Shown piece after piece: positions 19,956 to 29,336 of a stretch of DNA of 64,000 nt. Positions within the stretch are counted from its first letter, which is position 1, and every line of letters starts with the position of its first letter. Position numbers and translations under genes: made by a program. Source of the stretch: Pseudomonas guariconensis (GTDB lineage: Bacteria; Pseudomonadota; Gammaproteobacteria; Pseudomonadales; Pseudomonadaceae); NCBI RefSeq assembly GCF_015680235.1, contig NZ_JADLJL010000007.1, forward strand, positions 62,001 through 126,000, given 5' to 3'. The notes beneath the pieces were generated by a model. That model saw nothing but the letters and a program-made list of their open reading frames with translations, did no database searches and was not told the origin of the DNA.

Positions 19956-21494
19956 TCAGGCCACCGCACGCGGTGGGTAGACCCGGGTAGGCACGAAAGG
20001 AATCAGGCAGATCAGGGCCACGGCGACACCGGCCAGGATCAGGTAGAGGTCGGCCGAGGTCAGCACCAGGGCTTGTTCATGGATACGCTTGGCCAGGCCT
20101 GCGGCGTTGTCGTCGACCAACGGGGCGTTGCCCAGGCTGTCCACCAGGTGGTTGGAATGAAAATGCCTGCGCAGGGTGCCGAGGGCGTCCAGCAGGCCGG
20201 CAGCGATCACCGAGGCCAGGCCCTTGACGGTGTTGAACCAGCTCGAGGCGAATGGGCCTTCCTGCGGGGTCATGCCGTTGGTGGACAGCATCAGCAGCGG
20301 CAGCACAGCCATTGGCTGGCCGAACACCTGCAGAAGGTAGAACGGATAGAAGTCGCCCCGGATCCACTGCGAGGTCAGAAGGCTGCTGCCCAGGCAGCTC
20401 AGCGCCAGCATGCCCAGGCCCACGGCCAGCACCCAGCGGCAGTCCACCGCACGGATATTGCACAGCGCAGCCGTCAACGGCAGGGCGATCAATTGCGGCA
20501 TGGCCACCAGCATCATCAGCGGGCTGGTCTGCGCCGGGCGATAACCTTGGATCTGCGCCAGGTACGCAGAGGGAATGCTGCCCACGCCCGACAGCACGAT
20601 CAGCACGCCAGCCAGCGTCACCAAGGCAAAGCTCAGGTTGCGGCGCGACAACAGGCGCAGCTGGAAGAACGGCAGCGGTTCGGACCATTCGTTGTACATG
20701 AACAGCACCAGCAACAGCAGGCCACCGCCCAGCAACCAGCAGATCAGCGGCGAGTCGAACCAGCCCCAGCGGTCACCCAGCGACAGGCCCAGGACGATGC
20801 AACTGATGGCCGGCAGGCCAAGCACCACGCCGCGCCAGTCGAACTGCTTGAAGCGCTCCAGGCGCAGGGGGTCCTGGGGCAGGCCCCAGCCAACGCAGAA
20901 CATGGCCAGGCCCGACGGCAGGATGATCTGCCAGAACGCCCATTGCCAACCGACGTACTCAGTCCACAGGCCCGCCAAGGGTGTGCCCAAGTTAGGGCCG
21001 AAGGTGGCGGTCAGGGCATAGCAGGCCAGGCCGTAGACCTTGATGCCCGGTGGCAGAAAACGCAGTGCCACGGTCATCAGCATCGGCGGCAGGGCGCCGG
21101 AGGCCAGGCCCTGGAGGATACGCAGCAGCATCAGGCTGTGCAGGTTCGGGGCGAAGGGCTGTACCAGACCAAGCACGGCGAACACGCCGATGGCGCACAT
21201 TGTGAAGCGGCGCAGGGAGAAGGTGCCGGCCATCCAGGGCGCGAAGGCCATGGCCGAGACCGAGGCCGCCGAGTACACCGCCAGCAGCCAGGCGCCTTCA
21301 TCGGCACCGATGCCCATGGCACCGCGGATGTCGGCCAGGGAAATCTTCGTCACCGCCTCGTTGAGACCGGCGCAAAGCACCGCCAGCAACACGCCGAACA
21401 GGCCGACCACCACCCGCACGCCGAACGCCGTTTGCGCCGGTGCGGCCGGTGCAGGGGCGGCGAGCACGGCGGAAGACGCGGACAGGGAACTCAT
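19956..21494 (-). CDS. EmrB/DHA2-family MFS drug transporter (14 TM)
   Basis: This 512-residue proton antiporter of the DHA2 family has 14 predicted membrane segments. DHA2 hallmarks include LNEAVTKISLADIRGAMGIGADEGAWLLAVYSAA and a motif-C-like glycine/proline-rich segment in helix 5. It is the first gene of the operon emrB-like, emrA-like, oprM-like, which form a complete tripartite pump. The substrate is unknown, and family members export hydrophobic drugs, uncouplers or aromatic acids. The LysR gene at 21710 is transcribed in the same direction upstream and may or may not control it. Confidence 0.93.
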   Translation of the reverse strand: MSSLSASSAVLAAPAPAAPAQTAFGVRVVVGLFGVLLAVLCAGLNEAVTKISLADIRGAMGIGADEGAWLLAVYSAASVSAMAFAPWMAGTFSLRRFTMCAIGVFAVLGLVQPFAPNLHSLMLLRILQGLASGALPPMLMTVALRFLPPGIKVYGLACYALTATFGPNLGTPLAGLWTEYVGWQWAFWQIILPSGLAMFCVGWGLPQDPLRLERFKQFDWRGVVLGLPAISCIVLGLSLGDRWGWFDSPLICWLLGGGLLLLVLFMYNEWSEPLPFFQLRLLSRRNLSFALVTLAGVLIVLSGVGSIPSAYLAQIQGYRPAQTSPLMMLVAMPQLIALPLTAALCNIRAVDCRWVLAVGLGMLALSCLGSSLLTSQWIRGDFYPFYLLQVFGQPMAVLPLLMLSTNGMTPQEGPFASSWFNTVKGLASVIAAGLLDALGTLRRHFHSNHLVDSLGNAPLVDDNAAGLAKRIHEQALVLTSADLYLILAGVAVALICLIPFVPTRVYPPRAVA

Positions 21495-21620
21495 GGACAG
21501 ACATCTCCAGCAACAATTTAGGGCGCAAGAGAAGTCTAAAAAGGTCGAATGCTGACGAAAACTGACTTATTGGCAGTTTTATGTTGCGCTGGACGCAATC
21601 CAGAGTGTCAGTACCGACGC

Positions 21621-21690
21621 CATCGCCGGCAAGCCGGCTCCCACAGGGTCACCGCCAGCCTGTGGGAGCTGGCTTGCCAGCGATTGGGCC
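21621..21690. repeat. REP pair
   Basis: Inverted units at 21621-21646 and 21659-21690 of the CCGGCAAGCCGGCTCCCACAG and GCTGGCTTGCCAGC variants. They lie between the MFS gene start and the LysR gene stop. Confidence 0.85.
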
Positions 21691-21709
21691 AGCACAGACA
21701 ACCCAGAAA

Positions 21710-22618
21710 TCAAGGATCGACGCTGCAACAGGCCTTCAACGTCTGGCGCAACCAGCGATGCGCTGGATCGTTCTGAAAGCGCGGGTGCCACGCCTGCATG
21801 ACGGTCACCTGCTCGAGCGCCAAGGGGATCTGGAACGAGCGCAGCGGCAGCCCCAGCTTGTTCACACTGTTGAGGATGTTGGCCGGCATCGGCAGGATCA
21901 GGTCCGAATCGGGCAGCGAGAACATCGCCGAATGGAAACTCGGGGTGATCAATGCCACCCGTCGCTGCACTTTGTAGTTGGCCAACTCCACATCGATCGG
22001 CCCATTGGCCCGGCCACGTCGCGATACGCTGATCTGCGGGTAGGCGGCGAAGCGTTCCGGGGTGATCTGGGCGTCGAAGATCGGATGGTCGCGCCGGGCC
22101 AGGCCGATGTAGACGGTATGGAACAGGCTCTGCACCTTGATCTCCGGCCCCAGGTCGATGGTCGAGCTGATGATCAGATCTGTGCGCCCATCACGCAGCA
22201 CGCTGTCGTCATCCCCACCTGGGCTCTCCGGGACGAACCTGAGCACGGTGCGCGGCGCCTGCTCGTGCATCATGCGCAGCAACTGGGCGCCATGGAGCGC
22301 GATGAACAGGTCGTTGGTGCGGATATTGAAGGCCCGGTCCAAGTTCGGCAGGTCCACGTCGTCGCCACTGCGAAACACCTGCCCGGCCTGTTCCACCAGG
22401 GCCGAGACTTGCTCACGCAGGGCCAGCGCCCGGGGTGTCGGCACCAGGCCGCGACCGGCGCGGACCAGGATCGGGTCGCCCAGGGCATCGCGAATCCGCC
22501 CCAAGGTGCGGCTCATCGCCGCCGGGCTCAGGTTCATGCGCTGGGCCGCACCGACCACGCTACCCTCGTCGAGCAGGGCATCGAGCGCGACAAGCAGGTT
22601 CATGTCTGGCAGTTGCAT
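21710..22618 (-). CDS. LysR-family transcriptional regulator
   Basis: The 302-residue product has an N-terminal winged helix (MQLPDMNLLVALDALLDEGSVVGAAQRMNLSPAAMSRTLGRIRDALGDPILVRAGRGLVPT), a linker helix and a substrate-binding domain. The N-terminus is of the NodD/LeuO-like type. The start at 22618 matches the family; an open frame extends far upstream but across a REP pair. It is the gene just upstream of the EmrAB-type efflux operon on the same strand, and divergent from the universal stress gene. Either could be its target. Confidence 0.9.
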   Translation of the reverse strand: MQLPDMNLLVALDALLDEGSVVGAAQRMNLSPAAMSRTLGRIRDALGDPILVRAGRGLVPTPRALALREQVSALVEQAGQVFRSGDDVDLPNLDRAFNIRTNDLFIALHGAQLLRMMHEQAPRTVLRFVPESPGGDDDSVLRDGRTDLIISSTIDLGPEIKVQSLFHTVYIGLARRDHPIFDAQITPERFAAYPQISVSRRGRANGPIDVELANYKVQRRVALITPSFHSAMFSLPDSDLILPMPANILNSVNKLGLPLRSFQIPLALEQVTVMQAWHPRFQNDPAHRWLRQTLKACCSVDP

Positions 22619-22745
22619 GGCCGTTTTCCGTGACAGCTGTGGGAAACGCGATGTTAACAGGTTGGTGGATTGCGTCTGGCGCAACGACGCCGTGCATGGC
22701 AGGCCATTTATTCGCAGGCGCAAAGCTTGAACAATGGCGTAGCCC

Positions 22746-22828
22746 CTATCGCCGGCAAGCCGGCTCCCACAGGCGCTTGCCGATGCAGCGCATGACCGGT
22801 GGGAGCTGGCTTGCCAGCGATTGGGCCG
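22746..22828. repeat. REP pair in the LysR-usp divergent region
   Basis: Inverted units at 22746-22772 and 22798-22828 occupy a third of the 249-base divergent intergenic region. Confidence 0.85.
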
Positions 22829-22867
22829 GAACTGCCAACCTAGCATTTGCAGCCTGAAGGAACCCCC

Positions 22868-23314
22868 ATGCCCCGCCCGGTCCTGATCGCCATCGACGCC
22901 TTCCCCGCCACCCACGCCCTGCTCGACCTCGCCCACCGCTACTGCCGCCCGGGCGAGCATGAGCTGCATGTGCTGCTGGCCATCGACACGACCTTCGCCG
23001 TGCACGAGCGCCCGGCGGCCTACACCGCGCAGGAACAGGAGGAATACCCGGCCGCCTGCGAGGAACAGCGCCTGGCCGAGCAGGCCGTGGCCAGTGCCGT
23101 GCGCACCTTGCGCGAGACAGGTTTCGATTGCCATGGCAGCGTGGTCGCCGCGGAGCCGGTCGCTGCCATCGTCGAAAAAGCCCAGGCGCTGAAATGCGAG
23201 CTGATCATCATGGGCCACCGGCACCTGTCGCGGCTGGGGCGCTTGCTGGACCCTTCGATCAGCGCCAAGGTGATCGACCGGGTGCAGATGCCGGTTTTGG
23301 TGGGCGTCGCCTAG
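22868..23314 (+). CDS. Universal stress protein (UspA family)
   Basis: The 148-residue product has the UspA fold: an initial beta strand PVLIAIDAF, an ATP-loop-like IIMGHRHLSRLGRLLDPSISAKVIDRVQMPVLVGV with the G-x2-G-x9-G(S) pattern partly altered (GHRHLSRLGRLLDPS), and the final strand PVLVGV. AAGGA precedes the ATG at 22868. It is a single gene followed by a hairpin. The role in stress survival is inferred from the family only. Confidence 0.88.
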   Translation: MPRPVLIAIDAFPATHALLDLAHRYCRPGEHELHVLLAIDTTFAVHERPAAYTAQEQEEYPAACEEQRLAEQAVASAVRTLRETGFDCHGSVVAAEPVAAIVEKAQALKCELIIMGHRHLSRLGRLLDPSISAKVIDRVQMPVLVGVA

Positions 23315-23319
23315 GTAGC

Positions 23320-23343
23320 TGGGGGCGCGCTGCGCCCCTTTCG
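23320..23343 (+). terminator. Intrinsic terminator-like hairpin after usp
   Basis: Arms GGGGCGC (23322-23328) and GCGCCCC (23332-23338) are followed by TTTC. It sits directly after the usp stop and overlaps a REP unit. Confidence 0.6.
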
Positions 23344-23368
23344 CGGCGCAAGGCCGCTCCTACAGGGA
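23335..23368. repeat. Single REP unit overlapping the aaeA-like stop codon
   Basis: A GCGGCGCAAGGCCGCTCCTA-type unit. Its CTGTAG end (read on the minus strand) supplies the TAG stop of the adaptor gene starting at 24223. Confidence 0.85.
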
Positions 23369-24223
23369 GGTGCTTGGCTTGACCACTACGGTGCAGGTCG
23401 TCCCCGCGGCCAGCAGGAAACCTTCGGGCACTTCGTCGATGTGAATCCGCACCGGCACCCGCTGGGCCAGGCGTACCCAGTTGAAGGTCGGGTTCACATC
23501 GGCGATCAGCTCGCGGCTCTGCGGGTTGTCACGGTCGTAGATGCCACGGGCGATGCTCTCCACATGGCCCTTGATGCGCTCGCCGCTCATCATCTGCAGT
23601 TCGGCCTGGTCGCCCACGTTCACATGGGGCAGCTTGGTTTCCTCGAAGAAGCCGTACACCCAGAACGAGTGCTCGTCGACCACCGCCATCACCGCCTCGC
23701 CGGTGCGGGCGTAATCGCCCTTGTGGATGTTCAGGTTGGTGACGTAGCCGTCGACCGTGGCGATGATCCGCGTGCGCGCAAGGTTCAGCTCGGCGGCGGC
23801 CAGCTGGGCCTGGGCCTGTTGGTAGTCGGCCAAGGCAGCACTTGCGATGTTGCTGGCGTCGTCGCGGTTTTCCTTGGAAATCACCAGGTTGTCCAGGTCG
23901 GCGCGGCGCTTGGCGTTGACCTTGCGCATCTCCCAGGTGGCCTTGCGCGAGGCGACCAGGGCCTTGGCCTGGTTCACCGCCAGTTGGTAATGCTCGGGGT
24001 CGATTTGTATCAGCAGGTCGCCCTTCTTCACCCGCTGGTTGTCACGCACCGGCACATCCACCACATAGCCCGGCACATCGGCAGCGACGTTGATGATGTC
24101 GGCACGCACCCGGCCGTCCCGGGTCCAGGGTGTGGTCATGTAGTGCAGCCACAACTGGCGGCCGATCACCACGGCGCCCGCCAGCACCAGCAAGGTGGCG
24201 ATCAGGCTGAAGAACTTTTTCAT
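23360..24223 (-). CDS. AaeA-like HlyD-family efflux adaptor
   Basis: This is the periplasmic adaptor for an Aae-type aromatic-acid efflux pump. The 287-residue product has an N-terminal anchor (about 5-25), the WTRDGRVRADIINVAADVPGYV signature of the AaeA/YibH branch, a helical hairpin and a C-terminal beta-barrel. It is the third gene of the operon outer-membrane lipoprotein, FUSC pump, DUF1656, AaeA. The last residues and stop come from a REP unit, so the tail may be shorter or altered relative to relatives. Confidence 0.92.
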   Translation of the reverse strand: MKKFFSLIATLLVLAGAVVIGRQLWLHYMTTPWTRDGRVRADIINVAADVPGYVVDVPVRDNQRVKKGDLLIQIDPEHYQLAVNQAKALVASRKATWEMRKVNAKRRADLDNLVISKENRDDASNIASAALADYQQAQAQLAAAELNLARTRIIATVDGYVTNLNIHKGDYARTGEAVMAVVDEHSFWVYGFFEETKLPHVNVGDQAELQMMSGERIKGHVESIARGIYDRDNPQSRELIADVNPTFNWVRLAQRVPVRIHIDEVPEGFLLAAGTTCTVVVKPSTSL

Positions 24224-24233
24224 CGAAGGTTTC

Positions 24234-24449
24234 TCACCGGTACAAGGTCAGCGCCATGGCGCCGAAAAGGCAGATGAACAGGCACAGACGCAGCAGCGCC
24301 GAGTGCCAGAAGAAGCGGTAGCCATCCATGCTCGCGATGAAGCGGTCCAGGCCCCAGGCCAGGCCCGCGGCGAACAGGAACATCAAGGTCATGGTGGGCA
24401 TGTACACGCCATGGAAGGCGATCTCGCGGGGCATGATTTCACGGAGCAC
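24234..24449 (-). CDS. DUF1656 small inner-membrane protein (AaeX-like)
   Basis: This 71-residue protein has two membrane segments (about 18-35 and 48-68). Such proteins always sit between the FUSC pump and the HlyD adaptor. GTG at 24449 is the likely start because a clean AAAGGA lies 7 bases upstream; an internal ATG at 24434 lacks one. The start lies 11 bases inside the FUSC gene. The role in the pump is unknown and presumed accessory. Confidence 0.88.
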   Translation of the reverse strand: MLREIMPREIAFHGVYMPTMTLMFLFAAGLAWGLDRFIASMDGYRFFWHSALLRLCLFICLFGAMALTLYR

Positions 24450-26616
24450 GGTGCAGTCCTTTCGCCGGGGCCAACGGCGACTGTGGGTCGAGCAGGGAGG
24501 TACGGATGAAATGCAGGTAGCTCTGCACCCGGCGCAACACCGAGGTGTCGAAGTGCCGGGCGAAGGGCTCGTCGGTGGCCTGCACACGGCTGATGGCATG
24601 GTCCACGGCCACCAGGGCGCGTTCGTGGTTGCTGGCGTTGGGCTGCAGGAACAGCCGCGCCAGGGCCCGGCCCATGACACGGATGGCCTGGCGCCAAGGC
24701 TGCGACTCGGCATAGGCCGGGTGCACCGGCGCGTGCACCTGCTCCTTGCGCAGTTCGATGATCGCGTGGCCGATCTCCAGCACGGTGAACATCCAGCGCA
24801 TCAGCTCGCTCTGTACCTGGGGCTTGCCTGCGGCCAGGCCATAGGCCTGGTGCAGCAGATCACGGGTGCGGCTTTCGAAGGCCGAGCCGAGCCCGCGCAG
24901 GCGCCCGGTGATGGCGAACAGCACTTGCTCGCGCAAGTCCTGCTCCAGGCGGCTCCACAGCCAGCGGCTGTTGGGCGGCAGGATGATCGCCCCGGCAGCG
25001 GCGCAGACCAGCATACCGATGACCATGCCGATGTAGTCGTTGATGAAGGTGTACGGGTCGTAGATCGTCAGGTTGTTCGGCACCGAGCCGATGGCGAAGA
25101 ACACCAACAGGCCGATGCCATAGCCTGCGTAGGCCGGGCGCGAGGACAGGAATGCACCCAGCACGAACACTGGCGCCAGCACGGTGCACAGCAGCGGGAA
25201 GCCGTCGATCCAGGGGAACACGAAGAAGGTTTCGAAGAAGCCGACGAAGGCGCCGATCATCGTCCCGCAGGCCATTTGGAACGACATGCGCTTGGGGTTC
25301 GGCGAGGCGGCCGACAGGCCTACGGTCACCGTGGCGATCAGGGTCATCATGGCGCCGCTGGGCCAGTCGCTGAGTAGCCAGTAGCTGCCCAGTAGCAACA
25401 GCACCGCCGAGGCGCGCACGCCGGCGGCCAGGGACACCAGCCAGTTGGTCTGGGCCACGTAGGGTTCGTCCCAGTGTTCGCGCTCGTGGTTGTGCGCAGA
25501 CAGCGAGGCGTGGGTCTGGGCGTAGCTGTACATCTCGTCGACGAAGCGGTACAGCAGCTCGAAGGCGGTGTGGAAGTCGAGCAGGTCGGACTCGCTGGGG
25601 TCGGTCTGGACGTAGTTGGCGCGAAGCGTGCGCACCTGGGCTTGCAGGCCTTCCTTGTAGGCGGCCAGCTCCAGGGTCAGGCGCAGTGCGTCGGCATCGG
25701 TCAGTGCCCGGCCGACATAGGGCTCGAGCAGCTCGACGAGCGTCGCCAGGCCCGGCTCGATGGCGCCGACGATCTGCAGCGGGCCACGGGCGCGCAGGCG
25801 TTCGAGCAGGCGGTGCAGGGCGTTGAAGCGTGTGGTGATGGCCATGAACTCGCTGTTCATGCGCACCAGGCGGCCTGAGCGCCTGCGCATGTGCGGGTCT
25901 TCGAATGCGGTGACGTTACGCAGGCTTTCAAGGCCCACGGCTTCGGCGATAAAGCGGACGTTGCTGGTTTCGAAGCGGTCGCGCTGGCTGTCGCCGTGCA
26001 GGGCCTCGACCACCACGCCGGCGAACACGCCAAAGCGCTGATACAGCGCATTGCGCATGGCGGCGCTGGCCGACTGGGGCAGGATCGCGGCGCTGACTGC
26101 GGTCGACACCAGGATCCCCAGGGAGATCTCCAGCACCCGCCACACCGCCGCCATGAACGCCTGGTCCGGGTGTTCGAGCACCGGCAGGCCGATCATCGCC
26201 GCGGTGTAGCCGGCCAGCACGAAGCCATAGGCGCGGAAGGTGCGGTAGCGCATGGCCCCGGCCGAACACAGCCCGACCCACAGGGCCAGGCTGGGCAGGA
26301 ACAGCTCGGTGTTCTGCGGGAAGATCGCGATCAGCGCGACCATCATCGCCGAGCCGGCCAGGGTACCGAGCACGCGGTAGAAGCTCTTGGCGAACACATG
26401 CCCGCTTTGCGGCTGCATGACGATGAACACGGTGATCATCGCCGTGCGCGGCTGGGGCAGCTCCAGGCGCATGGCCAACCACAAGGTGACGAAGGCGGCG
26501 ACCAGGATCTTGAAGATATAGACCCAGGTCACGCCGTCGGTGCGCGCCCAGGCGAAGAAGCCCCGGCGCCACTCCAGGCTTTGCAGCCAACGCAGGGGTA
26601 GGCTCGAGGTACTCAT
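24439..26616 (-). CDS. FUSC-family aromatic-acid efflux pump (AaeB-like)
   Basis: The 725-residue inner-membrane protein has two blocks of six membrane segments (about 30-180 and 385-530) separated and followed by cytoplasmic helical domains, the FUSC/AaeB architecture. AaeB exports p-hydroxybenzoate and related acids in E. coli. The gene overlaps the upstream lipoprotein gene by 4 bases and the downstream DUF1656 gene by 11, so expression is coupled. The substrate in this organism is not shown by sequence. Confidence 0.93.
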   Translation of the reverse strand: MSTSSLPLRWLQSLEWRRGFFAWARTDGVTWVYIFKILVAAFVTLWLAMRLELPQPRTAMITVFIVMQPQSGHVFAKSFYRVLGTLAGSAMMVALIAIFPQNTELFLPSLALWVGLCSAGAMRYRTFRAYGFVLAGYTAAMIGLPVLEHPDQAFMAAVWRVLEISLGILVSTAVSAAILPQSASAAMRNALYQRFGVFAGVVVEALHGDSQRDRFETSNVRFIAEAVGLESLRNVTAFEDPHMRRRSGRLVRMNSEFMAITTRFNALHRLLERLRARGPLQIVGAIEPGLATLVELLEPYVGRALTDADALRLTLELAAYKEGLQAQVRTLRANYVQTDPSESDLLDFHTAFELLYRFVDEMYSYAQTHASLSAHNHEREHWDEPYVAQTNWLVSLAAGVRASAVLLLLGSYWLLSDWPSGAMMTLIATVTVGLSAASPNPKRMSFQMACGTMIGAFVGFFETFFVFPWIDGFPLLCTVLAPVFVLGAFLSSRPAYAGYGIGLLVFFAIGSVPNNLTIYDPYTFINDYIGMVIGMLVCAAAGAIILPPNSRWLWSRLEQDLREQVLFAITGRLRGLGSAFESRTRDLLHQAYGLAAGKPQVQSELMRWMFTVLEIGHAIIELRKEQVHAPVHPAYAESQPWRQAIRVMGRALARLFLQPNASNHERALVAVDHAISRVQATDEPFARHFDTSVLRRVQSYLHFIRTSLLDPQSPLAPAKGLHRAP

Positions 26617-28139
26617 TCGGTGTGGCCCGGCGTGTCGAAGATAGCCAGGGTGGCCGGCGTTTTCGGGGCGGCCTGGCGCTGTTCGTCGGGCACGTCCTCG
26701 CCAGCCGCAAGGCCCCCGCCCAGGGCAGTGACCAGCTCGGCGTGGGCGGCCAGTTGCGCGGCCTGGACCTGCTGCTCGATCTGCTGCTGGCGGAACAGCA
26801 AGGTCTGGGCGTTGAGCACGTTGAGGTAGTCGGTCAGGCCGCGTTGGAAGGCGACCATGGCGATGTCGTAGGTCTTCTGCGCAGCGGCCACCGACTCGGC
26901 GGCGAAATGCGCCTGCTCCTTCATCGACTCGCGGCGGATCAGCTGGTCGGAGATGTTCTTCAGCGCGCCGACCACGGTCTGGTTGTAACGGGCCACGGCG
27001 ACGTCATAACCCGCCGAGGCCACGCCCAATTGCGAGCGCAAGCGGCCACCATCGAAGATCGGCAAGCTGATCGCCGGGCCTACGTTGTAGTTGAACTTGC
27101 GCCCGGTGAGAAACTCCAGCGGGCCGCCACCGGTGGCCATGAAGCCCAGGCTGCCGACCAGGTCGACGTTGGGGAAGAAACCCGCATGGGCGACATCGAT
27201 GCCTCGCGCCTGCGCGGCCACTTGCCAACGGCTGGCGACCACGTCCGGGCGCTGGCCGACCAGTTCGGCGGGCAGGTTCGAGGGCAGTTTCAGCGGTGCG
27301 CCCAGGGTCAAGGTCGGGCGCTGAAGCTGCGCGCCCTCCCCTGGCCCCTTGCCGGCCAAGGCGGCCAGCTGGTTACGGGCCAGGGCGATTTCTTCGTTGA
27401 GGCTGTCGAGTTGGCGATGGGTCTCGGGCAGTGGCGCCTCGGCCTGGCTGACCTCGAAATGGGTGCCCAGGCCGCTGTCCAGGCGACGCTTGGCCAGCGC
27501 CAGGATCTGCTCCTGCTGCGCCAGTTCAGCCTTGACGATATCGCGCTGGGCGAAATGCAGGCTCAGCTGGATATAGGCGCGCACCACGTTGTTCACCAGC
27601 TCGAGCTGAGCCTGGCGGGCCTCGGCGACGCTCATGTGCGCCTGGTCCACGGCCTTTTCGCTGGCGTTGCGCTCGCGACCCCAAAGGTCGAGGGCGTAGC
27701 TCAAGCCGATGGCGGCATTGTTGTCCCAGGTGTTGGCGCCGGAGAGCGCGCCAGGCCCGTAGAACTGATCCTCGGGCCAGTTGTGGCGCTTGAGCGTCGC
27801 CTGGCCATTGGCCTGGAGCTTTTCTGCCGATTCCACCACGCCGGCCATGGCCTTGGCCTCGCGCACCCGCGCCGCGGCCATGGCCAGGCTCGGGCTGCCG
27901 GCCAGGGCCAACGCGACCCAGCGGTCCAGCTGCGGGTCGCCATAGGCGCGCCACCACTGCTGGTCCGGCCAATGGGCGTCGCTGGCCGCTTCGCGGATCG
28001 CATCGTCGGTGGTCAGGGTATTGGCTTGCAGCGTCTTGCTTTGCGGGGCGATGCCCCAGGTTCCGATACAGCCGCTCAAGGTGAGGGTAAGGGCACAGGC
28101 ACTGAGCGCACTCAGCGCTCTGATGATGCGACGCGGCAC
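26613..28139 (-). CDS. Outer-membrane efflux lipoprotein, NodT family
   Basis: This is the outer-membrane channel for the Aae-type pump. GTG at 28139 gives a signal VPRRIIRALSALSACALTLTLSGCIG with lipobox LSGC. A longer frame to 28238 adds 33 residues of arginine and proline-rich sequence unlike a signal, so it is rejected. The 508-residue product has two TolC-type repeats (QQWWRAYGDPQLDRWVALAL, then ARVREAKAMAG). It is the first gene of the minus-strand operon and overlaps the FUSC gene by ATGA. The start lies 181 bases from the divergent LysR gene. Confidence 0.91.
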   Translation of the reverse strand: MPRRIIRALSALSACALTLTLSGCIGTWGIAPQSKTLQANTLTTDDAIREAASDAHWPDQQWWRAYGDPQLDRWVALALAGSPSLAMAAARVREAKAMAGVVESAEKLQANGQATLKRHNWPEDQFYGPGALSGANTWDNNAAIGLSYALDLWGRERNASEKAVDQAHMSVAEARQAQLELVNNVVRAYIQLSLHFAQRDIVKAELAQQEQILALAKRRLDSGLGTHFEVSQAEAPLPETHRQLDSLNEEIALARNQLAALAGKGPGEGAQLQRPTLTLGAPLKLPSNLPAELVGQRPDVVASRWQVAAQARGIDVAHAGFFPNVDLVGSLGFMATGGGPLEFLTGRKFNYNVGPAISLPIFDGGRLRSQLGVASAGYDVAVARYNQTVVGALKNISDQLIRRESMKEQAHFAAESVAAAQKTYDIAMVAFQRGLTDYLNVLNAQTLLFRQQQIEQQVQAAQLAAHAELVTALGGGLAAGEDVPDEQRQAAPKTPATLAIFDTPGHTE

Positions 28140-28230
28140 AGCTGCGATTTCCCGAGGAAGAGGTGGATGAGGCCGGGCAATTCTAGGGGGCGGTCGCACT
28201 GGCGATAAGCGTATATTCCTGCGAATCTTT

Positions 28231-28281
28231 GTTACCAAAACAGCGATAATCCGGCTTTAGTCTGAAGACCGCTTTGGTTAC
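28231..28281. promoter_or_regulatory. Candidate LysR operator between aae-type operon and its divergent regulator
   Basis: GTTACCAAA (28231-28239) and TTTGGTTAC (28273-28281) form an inverted repeat with 8 of 9 positions matching, 42 bp centre to centre (about four helical turns). This arrangement suits a LysR tetramer and is in the only divergent control region of the operon. The assignment is an inference. Confidence 0.5.
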
Positions 28282-28320
28282 TTCATGTCACAATTTTGTC
28301 CTCTACCTTGAGAGTGACCC

Positions 28321-29268
28321 ATGGACACCCTGCAAAACATGCGTGCTTTCAGTTGCGTGGCCCAGCTCGGCAGCTTCACGGCCGCTGCGGCGCAACTGGA
28401 TACGACCACCGCGAACGTCTCGCGGGCGGTCTCCAACCTGGAAGCCCATCTGCAAACCCGGCTGCTCAACCGCACCACCCGACGTATCGCCCTGACCGAG
28501 GCCGGCAAGCGCTACCTGATGCGCTGCGAGCAGATCCTGACCTACGTCGAGGAAGCCGAGGCCGAGGCCAGCGATGCCCACGCCCGCCCCGCCGGCCAGT
28601 TGAAAGTGCATTCGATGACCGGCGTAGGCCAGCACTTCGTGGTCGATGCCATCGCCCGCTACCGCGACTCGCACCCGGACGTGACCTTCGACCTGACCAT
28701 GGCCAACCGCGTGCCGGACCTGCTCGACGAGGGCTATGACGTGTCCATCGTGCTGGCCAGCGAACTGCCGGACTCCGGCTTCGTTTCCCAGCGCCTGGGC
28801 ATCACCTACAGCATCGTCTGCGCATCGCCCGACTACGTGGCCAAGCATGGCACCGCGCACAAACCCGCCGATCTGCTCAAGCATTCGTGCCTGCGCATGG
28901 TCAGCCCGGTGATTCCGCTGGAAAAATGGCTGTTCGACGGCCCGGAAGGCCAGGAAGTGGTCAACATCACCAGCTCGCCGTTCCAGGTAAATTCGGCCGA
29001 CGCCATGAAGACCGCCATCCGCAGCGGCATGGGCGTAGGCGTGTTGCCGATTTATTCGGCCATCGACGGCCTGCGTGACGGCAGCATCGTGCGGATCATG
29101 CCCGACTACCGCCTGCAGGAGCTGAACCTGTACGCGATCTACCCGTCGCGCCAGTACTTGGATGCGAAGATCAAGACCTGGGTCGAATACCTGCGCAATT
29201 CGTTGCCGGAGATCCTCGCGGCCCATGAGGCAGACCTGAAGACCCACGAGTTGCTGATCGCCAACTGA
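28321..29268 (+). CDS. LysR-family regulator divergent from the aae-type efflux operon (AaeR-like)
   Basis: The 315-residue product has an N-terminal winged helix (MDTLQNMRAFSCVAQLGSFTAAAAQLDTTTANVSRAVSNLEAHLQTRLLNRTTRRIALTEAG) and an effector domain of the CrgA/AaeR branch. It starts 181 bases from the divergent efflux operon. By analogy with AaeR it probably activates that operon in response to aromatic acids. An inverted repeat in the shared region is a candidate site. GAGAG precedes the ATG. Confidence 0.9.
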   Translation: MDTLQNMRAFSCVAQLGSFTAAAAQLDTTTANVSRAVSNLEAHLQTRLLNRTTRRIALTEAGKRYLMRCEQILTYVEEAEAEASDAHARPAGQLKVHSMTGVGQHFVVDAIARYRDSHPDVTFDLTMANRVPDLLDEGYDVSIVLASELPDSGFVSQRLGITYSIVCASPDYVAKHGTAHKPADLLKHSCLRMVSPVIPLEKWLFDGPEGQEVVNITSSPFQVNSADAMKTAIRSGMGVGVLPIYSAIDGLRDGSIVRIMPDYRLQELNLYAIYPSRQYLDAKIKTWVEYLRNSLPEILAAHEADLKTHELLIAN

Positions 29269-29336
29269 AAAAGCTGCTGCATCGGGACCGAGGACAATGG
29301 TAGGTTGCTATCCATTGACTCCACGTCTGGCAGACA

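Noticed and set aside
19818..21521. Plus-strand frame of 567 codons across the MFS gene
   Set aside because: Gln/His/Arg-rich shadow frame; the minus-strand transporter has a full set of membrane segments.
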